Both the position numbers and the translations under genes were made by a program. The notes below the pieces were generated by a model. The model ran no database searches. It saw nothing but the letters and a program-made list of their open reading frames with translations, and had not been told where the DNA came from. A DNA stretch of 64,000 nucleotides from Effrenium voratum (taxonomy: Eukaryota; Sar; Dinophyceae; Suessiales; Symbiodiniaceae), in the NCBI GenBank assembly GCA_963377175.1, contig CAUJNA010003798.1:294001-358000 (forward strand), read 5' to 3'. Positions 10,124 through 17,209 of this stretch are shown piece after piece. Positions within the stretch are counted from its first letter, which is position 1, and each line of letters opens with the position of its first letter.

Positions 10124-10267
10124 AAATTAGTCTATATATTAATAATAGTTAATATGTCCTTAAGTGTCTTTCGTGTTACTCTTTTATTCGCCTTATTGAA
10201 TTTATATTAATTCATATTTTGCCTGAATATACTTAAAGAAATATTACCATAATATATTAAGATAAAA
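10124..10267. promoter_or_regulatory. Divergent promoter region
   Basis: AT-rich spacer between the replication gene (minus) and the 10268 gene (plus). On the plus side CTTAAAGAAATATTACC and TAATATATTA before the ATG resemble the early-type promoters at 3608 and 4973. On the minus side TATTAATATATAG precedes the ATG by about 15 bases. Confidence 0.45.
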
Positions 10268-10519
10268 ATGAGCACTAAAAATATTGATGACTTGACAATT
10301 GATGAGATTAAGGAACAGATGGCTTTATTCACCAGATTATATTATAAGAAGAAAAAGGTAGAAGACCCTGAATTTCTTGAAAGAAAAAGGGCACTTGACC
10401 GACAAAGGTATCATAGAAAAAAGGAAGAGGAAGGAACAGTAAATCAACCTCCTAAAAATGACTACAACAGAAAATACAAAGGCAATAATTTGATCCTAGT
10501 TTCTACCCCTGAAAAATGA
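10268..10519 (+). CDS. Small basic helical protein
   Basis: 83 residues, not recognised. The middle (about 28-54) is one long charged helix with a KKKK run and RKRALDRQRYHRKKEEE. It resembles the basic region of DNA-binding leucine-zipper proteins but has no clear zipper. It faces the replication gene across a shared promoter region and ends in a hairpin at 10521-10547. A nucleic-acid-binding role is possible but unproved. Confidence 0.6.
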   Translation: MSTKNIDDLTIDEIKEQMALFTRLYYKKKKVEDPEFLERKRALDRQRYHRKKEEEGTVNQPPKNDYNRKYKGNNLILVSTPEK

Positions 10520-10520
10520 T

Positions 10521-10547
10521 ATTTTAAAGTAAGTATTTTAAAATATG
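10521..10547. terminator. Hairpin between convergent genes
   Basis: ATATTTTAAA and TTTAAAATAT form a stem just after the stop of the 10268-10519 gene. It also faces the 3' end of the minus-strand gene at 10593. Confidence 0.55.
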
Positions 10548-10592
10548 ATTTTATTTTCATGATGGTTTTAACTCTATGTCTTTCATATTTGT

Positions 10593-11507
10593 TTATTTTA
10601 GATTTTGTTTTTCTTTATTCTTATCTTTATCCTTATCGTCTTCATCGGTTTCAGCATCAGTAGGAATAGGAATGTCGGTCGGCGGTGCTATTTCATAATT
10701 AACATTTTCTTCTGACGACGTTGAATTAACGGTATGTGTTGAAGAACTATTAACAGTGATAGGTGGAGAACTATTAACGCTAACAGGGGGAGAAGTGTTT
10801 AACTCAACTTCTTCATCAGTATTATTACTTAACCAATTCATAATACCATTAGTAATATCAAAAGTTGTAATTAGTGAATTTCCTATAATGTATGCTGTCA
10901 ATTCAGTAATTTGTAGAGTAGTTAATGTAGTTTGATAAGTTATATGTATTATTATGTCTGCTACACTAAAACCTGACCTTAACATAAATTCTATAATCCT
11001 AATCAGGTTTAAACTTTTCTTTTTGTTTCTATTATCATCATCGTCGTCGTCGTCTGGTTCATCGGCATCATCACCATCTTGAATAGGTTTGAATAAGGAT
11101 GCTTGTACTTCTGCCTCTGCCCTATTCTTAAGATTACTTTTAAAACTCTTTGAAAATCCGTCTGAAATCAAACCTGTATAATCAATGTCATCGGTTTGTG
11201 TTTCTTTATCATTTGGTAGGTCTGTTTGTGTTTCTTTGACCTCTCTGATAGGAAACTGTGTTGCTTTGTCAAGTGTCATTACCGGGAACATATCAGTATC
11301 ATATTTATTATTGTTTAAACTCATATATTTCTTGTTAATGCCATAATTCGTTAAATCAAATTCGTCAAAATCAACTTCATTCATTAATAAATCTACTCTC
11401 CGTTTTTCTGGGATGGTTGTTATTATCAGTCTGTGTGTCATCGCTTCTTTAAGCATTTCATCAAAGGTTTTCCTTCTTCTCAATCCATAATATTTAGTAT
11501 TACTCAT
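10593..11507 (-). CDS. Structural-type protein with hydrophobic core, unknown
   Basis: 304 residues, not recognised. The N-terminal third has RRRKTFDEMLKEAM then charged sequence. An acidic run (residues ~150-160, mostly Asp) precedes a ~65-residue mostly uncharged stretch (about 165-230, LIRIIEFMLRSG ... IIGNSLITTFDI). This could be amphipathic or membrane-associated. Near-tandem SPPVSVNS / SPPITVNS / THTVNS repeats follow, and the tail is Asp-Lys-rich. It lies at the end of a minus-strand cluster leading from the penton-like gene, so a minor virion component is plausible. Confidence 0.6.
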   Translation of the reverse strand: MSNTKYYGLRRRKTFDEMLKEAMTHRLIITTIPEKRRVDLLMNEVDFDEFDLTNYGINKKYMSLNNNKYDTDMFPVMTLDKATQFPIREVKETQTDLPNDKETQTDDIDYTGLISDGFSKSFKSNLKNRAEAEVQASLFKPIQDGDDADEPDDDDDDDNRNKKKSLNLIRIIEFMLRSGFSVADIIIHITYQTTLTTLQITELTAYIIGNSLITTFDITNGIMNWLSNNTDEEVELNTSPPVSVNSSPPITVNSSSTHTVNSTSSEENVNYEIAPPTDIPIPTDAETDEDDKDKDKNKEKQNLK

Positions 11508-11521
11508 TATTAAATATTATA

Positions 11522-11539
11522 GATTAATTATTGTTAATC
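11522..11539 (-). terminator. Short hairpin between two minus-strand genes
   Basis: GATTAA pairs with TTAATC over a 6-base loop. It overlaps the stop of the 11534-11743 gene and precedes the 10593-11507 gene. The stem is short. Confidence 0.3.
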
Positions 11540-11743
11540 ACGTGTTTGACCCGATGAAGACGCCTTTTCTTCTTTCATATACTTATTATATACATGCTTT
11601 TTGTAAAAATCTATCAATTTGGTTTTGTTTTCCTGTTTTTTAACGTTGGTTTCACTTTCAATCAATTCGCTAATTAAGTTGTTGAATTCTATGTATATAT
11701 CATCTTTCATTAATCCGACATTATATATTTTATCAATGAACAT
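11534..11743 (-). CDS. Small coiled-coil-like protein
   Basis: 69 residues, not recognised. It is highly charged and probably helical throughout (NLISELIESETNVKKQENKT). Its start overlaps the end of the 11733-12359 gene by 11 bases, which suggests co-transcription and supports it as a real gene. Confidence 0.5.
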   Translation of the reverse strand: MFIDKIYNVGLMKDDIYIEFNNLISELIESETNVKKQENKTKLIDFYKKHVYNKYMKEEKASSSGQTRD

Positions 11744-12359
11744 TTGCTAAATATAAGGGTGTATTTCCTCTGATTTCATCTATGAAATCTTCAACTTTAC
11801 TTAGGTCATCATCGTCGTCTTTACCCTTTGTCTTCTCTTCTTCATCAACAATAGGGTCGTCTTCTGGTTCTTCTTCTTCTCCTTCTTCTTGATTTGACGC
11901 CATTGAATGGACTTTCACACCTTCTGGTATTGATTGTCTTGATACAGCACTTGCCATTTCATCGTGTTGTCCAAACATAAGTCTCATTCTTTCTTCAAGT
12001 TCTTCTTTCTGTCTGTTCACTTCCATTAACCTTTCGTCTACAAATGCCATTTGTTGTTTGAATGTATCGCCAATTTCGCCAATTATTCCTCTACCTACCG
12101 ATGCGTCCTTCTTAACTTCTTCTCTTCTGCTCAATTCTTCTTTCTTTTGAATATCCAAAGCATCTTTATTATCAAACTGACTACCATATTGATTTAACCT
12201 GTATCTTGTTGCCCTTCTGTCTATCACATTTTCAATTGATGGTCTATTCTCATCTTCTACTAATGTTTCTTTTAACAACTCGTCATAAGAAGGTCTCAAA
12301 TGTAATTGTGATTTTAACGAACCTACTTTTACTGATCCTACTGTATTCAATCTAATCAT
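11733..12359 (-). CDS. Coiled-coil protein of the virion gene cluster
   Basis: 208 residues. The N-terminal ~75 residues include HLRPSYDELLKETL and RRATRYRLNQYGSQFDN. I associate RPSY-type starts with small conserved proteins of Polinton-like viruses, but no function is known to me. Residues ~80-135 form a coiled coil (QQMAFVDERLMEVNRQKEEL). An acidic tail follows, with several Glu/Asp runs. It is part of the minus-strand cluster between the penton-like gene and the left arm; a minor capsid or scaffold role is a guess. Confidence 0.6.
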   Translation of the reverse strand: MIRLNTVGSVKVGSLKSQLHLRPSYDELLKETLVEDENRPSIENVIDRRATRYRLNQYGSQFDNKDALDIQKKEELSRREEVKKDASVGRGIIGEIGDTFKQQMAFVDERLMEVNRQKEELEERMRLMFGQHDEMASAVSRQSIPEGVKVHSMASNQEEGEEEEPEDDPIVDEEEKTKGKDDDDDLSKVEDFIDEIRGNTPLYLANVH

Positions 12360-12367
12360 ATTATATG

Positions 12368-12400
12368 TATTATTTAGATAATTTATTTATCTAAATAATA
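12368..12400 (-). terminator. 14-bp perfect hairpin
   Basis: TATTATTTAGATAA pairs perfectly with TTATCTAAATAATA over a 5-base loop. It lies 7 bases past the stop of the 12407-12739 gene and just before the start of the next gene. Confidence 0.7.
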
Positions 12401-12406
12401 AATAAG

Positions 12407-12739
12407 TTAATCTGAAATATTCTTAATCATTTCTTCTAAATGTTTCTTTCTTGCTTTTAGTTGTTCTGTTGTTTGTATTCCATCGGGCGAGCGTGAGTTT
12501 TCCAATATTTTTCTTATTCTGTCTAATTCCTTTCTATAACTTTCCGTTCTGTTGCTTTCTGCTAAATCGTTTCTGTATTTTATCAATGCTCCTTGTGTTT
12601 GTCTTGCTTCTATATTATCTTTCATTTGTTTAAAATAATTCATTCTTGAAGCAACGCCCCATAAGTCATTAGTATCATATACTCTTTCAACTTGTGGTGC
12701 CCTTTTAAATTCTACATTTCTATGACTTCTCATAAGCAT
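12407..12739 (-). CDS. Small helical protein, unknown
   Basis: 110 residues, not recognised. It is charged and helical with repeated Arg/Lys/Glu patterns (NRTESYRKELDRIRKILENS). It sits between hairpin 12368-12400 and the zinc-motif gene, in the same direction. No enzymatic motif is visible. Confidence 0.55.
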   Translation of the reverse strand: MLMRSHRNVEFKRAPQVERVYDTNDLWGVASRMNYFKQMKDNIEARQTQGALIKYRNDLAESNRTESYRKELDRIRKILENSRSPDGIQTTEQLKARKKHLEEMIKNISD

Positions 12740-12766
12740 AATGTATATTATTATTTAGATTTTTTA

Positions 12767-13255
12767 TTAAAACATTGATGAAGATAATTTATTTATTTTT
12801 TCCTGTTTATCTTGTTTTTTCTTTTGTTTAAGTTCTTCATAATGTTGGCTTAATAGTTCTGTTGCCGTGGGTTTCTTAATAGTTTCTTTAGTCACTTCTT
12901 GTTTAATCTCATTCTTAATTTCTTCTTTCACTTCTGGTTGTATCTTTCTAATGTTCTTTTGTGGATTGACTGGGAGCATCTCGGTTTTTGCCCCTTTACA
13001 ATTTTTAGGGTGTGAGTGTCTCAAACTTTTCAATGTCATCTTTTTAGAGCATTGTTCACATTCTACTAATTCAACTTCTTTTTTAGTTCTTGGTAATGCT
13101 TTTGCTTTTGGTTCAGGTTTGACTTCTTCTGGTTTAACTTCTTCTGGCGTTGGTTCTTCATTAACTGTTTCATTTTGTTCAACAACTTCGTTATTAATAG
13201 GTGCTTCTTCTGTTTTAGTTTCATGATTAACATCTACTACCTCAATACTTGACAT
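12767..13255 (-). CDS. Zinc-motif protein with long acidic linker
   Basis: 162 residues. The first ~60 residues are Glu/Pro/Val-rich, including EEVKPEEVKPEPK repeats. The core at about 66-86 is C-x2-C...H-x-H...C (CEQCSKKMTLKSLRHSHPKNC), a one-zinc motif of a kind seen in Polinton-like and giant viruses, though of unknown role. A Lys/Glu-rich helix with ATELLSQHYEELKQKKK follows. Its ATG is preceded by the TATATTATATG-type sequence seen before several structural genes. It lies next to the penton-like gene, so a virion or assembly role is possible. Confidence 0.6.
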   Translation of the reverse strand: MSSIEVVDVNHETKTEEAPINNEVVEQNETVNEEPTPEEVKPEEVKPEPKAKALPRTKKEVELVECEQCSKKMTLKSLRHSHPKNCKGAKTEMLPVNPQKNIRKIQPEVKEEIKNEIKQEVTKETIKKPTATELLSQHYEELKQKKKQDKQEKINKLSSSMF

Positions 13256-13301
13256 ATAATATATTCTATATATTTTCTATATGGAAAAAATATATATATA
13301 T

Positions 13302-13319
13302 ATATTATTTAAATAATAT
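13302..13319 (-). terminator. 18-bp AT palindrome at penton-like gene stop
   Basis: ATATTATTTAAATAATAT is a perfect palindrome spanning the stop at 13309. It follows a (TA)n run at 13290-13305. Confidence 0.5.
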
Positions 13320-14166
13320 CGCTTTTCACAAACAATAATGACAGCGATACATTTACTCCGTTTAAATTAATTTCATTCCCTGCCGAATTAGAAATCCAAA
13401 AATCCAATTGTTTAAAGGTTCTATTAGATACATCTAAATAGTCCAAAGCATTTACTCCGTCACCATCAAAAATAATTCCCGCATGTGGTGCTGTGACTGG
13501 TACTTTCTTAACAACTGTGCTATCGCCCGTTCTTAAATTTACTTGATTATAATTAGACAATTGAGAAGAATGAATATAAATATTTCTAATGGGTTGAAGA
13601 TTAACGAAACCAGAAACATAAGCATTACCATATTGATAAACATTCATTTGATAATTTCCTAAAACTTCATTAACAGACTTTAAATCATTAGCATCAAAAC
13701 TTCCAATCCAAATATAACTTTCATATATTATCTTCATTTGTTCATCAGTTAATACTGCAAATTGTCTATCGGCATAGTTTGAAGAAATCGTTATTTTATT
13801 AGTTTTTACACTGTAAGTAACTTCATAAGTATTTGAGAAATTGACATTATCAACAATACCGTTAATTTTTGATTTTAATTCTGTTGCCAGTTCTGTGCCA
13901 GTATAAACTCCTTCTGCTAGTGCAACAGCAATCCAATGAACATTTGTATTATCTTCATCTGGAACTAACGGAGAAGAATAAAAGTATAGTATATTATTTA
14001 ATCCTGACTGTATTGAATACCAAGAGTTAGGCAATGTTACTTCGTGAATGTAGCAATGAACCCCGTTGTCCGTTTGTAATGTTTCCGGCAATTCAACTCT
14101 AAAATTTGATGATGTGCCTCTAATTCTATGGGCACTGTCAATATAAACTTTTTTGTATGTCAACAT
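13309..14166 (-). CDS. Penton-type minor capsid protein (single jelly-roll)
   Basis: 285 residues. The N-terminus reads YIDSAHRIRGTSSNFRVELPETL, then HCYIHEVTLPNSWYSI and NILYFY. That layout is characteristic of the penton-base-like minor capsid proteins of Polinton-like viruses and virophages, which fill the capsid vertices. The remainder is beta-rich, as expected for a jelly-roll. The length is in the usual 250-350 range. It points away from the major capsid gene and heads the minus-strand virion cluster. The start is supported by ATATATTATG directly upstream. I rate the family call as good; no alignment was run. Confidence 0.8.
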   Translation of the reverse strand: MLTYKKVYIDSAHRIRGTSSNFRVELPETLQTDNGVHCYIHEVTLPNSWYSIQSGLNNILYFYSSPLVPDEDNTNVHWIAVALAEGVYTGTELATELKSKINGIVDNVNFSNTYEVTYSVKTNKITISSNYADRQFAVLTDEQMKIIYESYIWIGSFDANDLKSVNEVLGNYQMNVYQYGNAYVSGFVNLQPIRNIYIHSSQLSNYNQVNLRTGDSTVVKKVPVTAPHAGIIFDGDGVNALDYLDVSNRTFKQLDFWISNSAGNEINLNGVNVSLSLLFVKSDII

Positions 14167-14282
14167 AATATATTGTTAATTAGAAAATAAATTTTCTATT
14201 TAAAAATTATTCTGTTGCTTAGGACTACGTCGTATGTCAGCATTATTAATTAATTGAGAAATTAATTTATATCTGTATTTAT

Positions 14283-14942
14283 ATGATTAATAATAAAAAG
14301 TTAATATATGAAATGAAGCATGGGAAAATTAAACATTATCAACCTTATAAAAAAACAACTAAAATAACTGATGTTATGAAACAAACTGACAAAATATTGA
14401 ACGATTTTTATCCTAATTCTAATTTAACTGATGCACAAGGGTTGAGTAGAGCATATGGCAATGGTAAAGGTTTTTATATTGATGGTGATAAAATGTATGT
14501 AAGCGGAACATTTGGAAAAGGAACGTTTGGAGGTGCTGTTAATGACATTCTGGCAGATGTAGGACTTCCCTTTAAAATGACAAAATATTCACAACGATAT
14601 AAAGACACATCAACAGCATTGGATGAAAACAATGAAGCTAAACATCTTATAACACATAGTCTCGGTTCAAGTGTAGGGGCACAGATAACAAAAGATTATC
14701 CTGAAAGAGAATTAACTTTAACTACTTATGGAGCGCCGTTTATATCACGAAAGTCTAACATTACCGATGATTACATTAATTTCAGAAGTATCTTAGACCC
14801 TGTCAGTATTGCTGACCGTGGCGCTATAACTGTTTATACTGGTTCATTAAATCCATTTACTAATCACGATTACATAACTGGATACGGAGACCAAGGAAAA
14901 GATGTTTCAAGAAGTATTTATCCAGTAAATGAGATATTATAA
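14283..14942 (+). CDS. Lipase (class 3-like, alpha/beta hydrolase)
   Basis: 219 residues. It probably hydrolyses host lipids during entry or exit. The nucleophile elbow THSLGSS places Ser126, followed by the helix and LTTYGAPF strand typical of class 3 lipases. D172 (LDPVS) and H195 (NHDYITGYG) complete a plausible triad. The earlier FYIDGDKMYVSGT segment resembles the beta-hairpin before the core of virus-encoded lipases. No signal peptide or membrane segment is visible. Class 3 lipases are known in Polinton-like viruses, and location beside the capsid genes suggests packaging in the virion. The triad is intact. Confidence 0.85.
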   Translation: MINNKKLIYEMKHGKIKHYQPYKKTTKITDVMKQTDKILNDFYPNSNLTDAQGLSRAYGNGKGFYIDGDKMYVSGTFGKGTFGGAVNDILADVGLPFKMTKYSQRYKDTSTALDENNEAKHLITHSLGSSVGAQITKDYPERELTLTTYGAPFISRKSNITDDYINFRSILDPVSIADRGAITVYTGSLNPFTNHDYITGYGDQGKDVSRSIYPVNEIL

Positions 14943-14998
14943 TTTTTTAACTAATTAAATAAATAAATAATTAAATAAATAATTATATAGTATTATAT

Positions 14999-15340
14999 AT
15001 GTATAATCAGTTAAAAGAAAACTTGACAGAAAGTGAAACAAACTTTAAACCATTAACACTTGTAGAAAGATTAAGGGATTTAAATAGAGATAATAAACGA
15101 ACACATGTAAAATGTCAGTGTGGGTGTTTCATTATTAGGAGTGTCAGAGTTAGACCTGACTATATTGATTATAACTGGATTACTTCAATTTATAATATGA
15201 TTGTACCAAAATATATAAATGGTTATGTCCTCATCAATGACAACACTAACAATTGTAATCACACTCAATCAGACCTTGATGAAATAGTAAAAAGAAAAAA
15301 CGCAAAACTATTTTCATATTATTATTATGATACAACATAA
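14999..15340 (+). CDS. Small Cys-containing protein, unknown
   Basis: 113 residues, not recognised. A CQCGC motif (about residues 39-43) is followed by a basic/aromatic stretch (RSVRVRPDYIDYNW) and a later NNCNH motif, so one metal site is possible. It starts at ATG right after TATATAT and its end overlaps the next gene by 14 bases in another frame. The two are probably co-transcribed. Confidence 0.55.
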   Translation: MYNQLKENLTESETNFKPLTLVERLRDLNRDNKRTHVKCQCGCFIIRSVRVRPDYIDYNWITSIYNMIVPKYINGYVLINDNTNNCNHTQSDLDEIVKRKNAKLFSYYYYDTT

Positions 15341-15551
15341 GAAATATGACAATGAAACAACAGATGATATGATTAAGAATGAAAATAAAAAGTATAAGAA
15401 AAGTTCATATGATGAAATTAGAGAATTAGTAATGGAGAAAGAAAAATCTAATAATCCAGTTGAAGATAAGATTAAGAAAAAGAAAATGAAAATATTTAAA
15501 AATAATAATAATTCTAATCAAAAGGATTACACTAAATTATTCAATTTGTAA
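15327..15551 (+). CDS. Small Lys/Asn-rich protein
   Basis: 74 residues, not recognised. It is very basic and low in complexity (NENKKYKKSSYDE, DKIKKKKMKIFKNNNNS). It overlaps the previous gene by 14 bases and ends just before a triplicated palindromic repeat upstream of the capsid gene. The overlap argues for a real gene; composition alone does not. Confidence 0.45.
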   Translation: MIQHKKYDNETTDDMIKNENKKYKKSSYDEIRELVMEKEKSNNPVEDKIKKKKMKIFKNNNNSNQKDYTKLFNL

Positions 15552-15749
15552 AAAATGTATTTTTTAGAAATTAATGAAATTACAATTTCATCAATTTGTA
15601 AATCATAATTATTAATTATGATTTGGAAATTAATGAAATTACAATTTCATCAATTTGTAAAACATATATAAAATATGTTTTAGAAATTAATGAATGTATA
15701 AATTTATCAATTTAGTTTAAATTATTTCTAAATTAAATTATATATAGTA
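15552..15749 (+). promoter_or_regulatory. Triplicated palindromic repeat upstream of the major capsid gene
   Basis: Three imperfect direct copies of a unit containing AGAAATTAATGAA and ATCAATTTGTAAA start near 15565, 15630 and 15684. The first two enclose TGAAATTACAATTTCA. They alternate with AATCATAATTA/TAATTATGATT and AAACATAT/ATATGTTT stems. The region ends in AATTATATATAG just before the ATG. It probably combines the 3' end of the upstream unit with the capsid promoter. Confidence 0.55.
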
Positions 15750-17147
15750 ATGGAAACTTTTAGTGCTGAAGATATTCTAATTGACAACCTCTCATTCAAA
15801 TTAAATAAAGGGGCAAGTTATATCAATGAGCGCCGTAGCGTTTCATTCTTCCCGTCCGGTTCAAATATTTATAAACCTTCGTCTGGAAATCGTGTATTGA
15901 AAATCGCATTAAATGCAGAAGATAATAGTTGGTTAGACCCTCAATCGGTAATGGTGTTTTTCAATGTTTCGAACAAGGAAAATACAAGCAACAAACGGTT
16001 ACGACCACTGTCTCCTGCTTACTGCTTTTTCAGAAGGGCAAGATTAATTGCTGGTAATCAACTTGTTGAAGACATTGACTATTACAATAGAAACCATCAC
16101 ATGATGAGTTGTTTGATGTCAAAAGGAGCAAGGGACAATGAAGACGCGCAAAGTTTTGGTTATAGATACGATGACGATTTGGCACAACGTTTTGCTGACC
16201 CTACAACTGGCACTATTGGAAAAACTTATAATGCTCAAACAATCCCGGGCTTTACGTCTGAAATGGTTGTTGGATTTAAACCTATGCTTGGTTTATTTAA
16301 CCAGTTTAAGTATATTCCATTAAAAGCGTGTCCTCTCGTTTTAGAACTTGAACTTGTCAGTAATTTCACCGATTGTATTGTTTCACCTGATGTTACTACT
16401 GATTTCCCCGCCAGTGAGAGCGAGCCTAACACACATCAAAGCACGAGCGGAGAATACGAACTTAATAATTGCTTCCTTCAATGCGATGTAGTAAGTTTGG
16501 ATAATGATTTACACAATCGTTACGTTTCACATTTACTTGATGGAAAAGAACTACCTATCACATATAATACTTACATGTGTCAGTCTAATTCAGTTGTTGG
16601 TCAAGCAACAATAAACACTACTGTTGTTCGTTCTGTATCTAAACTCGCTGCCGCTTTCATCACCTTCTATAAAGCAGATGCTACAGGAGGAGCAACTGAA
16701 GTTCATAAGGAATACAACAGGTTTTACCATCCATCGACAAGAACAACCTTTTCAACTCACGGAAACTATAACCCTGACAATGACTTAGAATTTCAACTTC
16801 AATTAGGTTCAAAATTATTTCCTGAGTATCCTTGTAAAAGCTTAACGCAAGCGTTCTATTATTTGCGAAAGGCATTGAATTTACCTTTATTTCATCAACA
16901 TCATTTATCTATTGAATTTAACCAATATAAAACCGACAAGTTCATCTTTGCTATGAATATGGAGAAGGTTCCCGATAGTTCATATACTGGAATAAACACG
17001 AAAGCCGGACAACAGCTTCTAATTCGTGTCAAACCTTCTGGAAGTATGGACGTAAGTTTTATGCCAGATACAATATATATAACGTTAGTATCAGAACAAA
17101 TTTTATCAATTAAGGATTCGGGTGTTCAGATTTTAGATTCAAAATAA
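15750..17147 (+). CDS. Major capsid protein (double jelly-roll)
   Basis: 465 residues, a typical length for Polinton-like and virophage major capsid proteins, which form the trimeric hexons. Early motifs include RRSVSFFPSGSNIYKPSSG and IALNAEDNSWLDPQSVMVFF, followed by the aromatic FFRRARLIAGNQLVEDIDYY segment, a familiar pattern near the first jelly-roll. The remainder is beta-rich, ending with LISVKPSG-like and YITLVSEQILSI strands. The start follows ATATATAGTA, the late-type sequence. It lies between the palindromic promoter and the fibre gene. The frame is intact and the codon use matches its neighbours. Confidence 0.9.
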   Translation: METFSAEDILIDNLSFKLNKGASYINERRSVSFFPSGSNIYKPSSGNRVLKIALNAEDNSWLDPQSVMVFFNVSNKENTSNKRLRPLSPAYCFFRRARLIAGNQLVEDIDYYNRNHHMMSCLMSKGARDNEDAQSFGYRYDDDLAQRFADPTTGTIGKTYNAQTIPGFTSEMVVGFKPMLGLFNQFKYIPLKACPLVLELELVSNFTDCIVSPDVTTDFPASESEPNTHQSTSGEYELNNCFLQCDVVSLDNDLHNRYVSHLLDGKELPITYNTYMCQSNSVVGQATINTTVVRSVSKLAAAFITFYKADATGGATEVHKEYNRFYHPSTRTTFSTHGNYNPDNDLEFQLQLGSKLFPEYPCKSLTQAFYYLRKALNLPLFHQHHLSIEFNQYKTDKFIFAMNMEKVPDSSYTGINTKAGQQLLIRVKPSGSMDVSFMPDTIYITLVSEQILSIKDSGVQILDSK

Positions 17148-17209
17148 GTAAAAATGATAATATTAAAAATAAAAAAAAATATATGATCATTTTCTACTAT
17201 TAATATATA

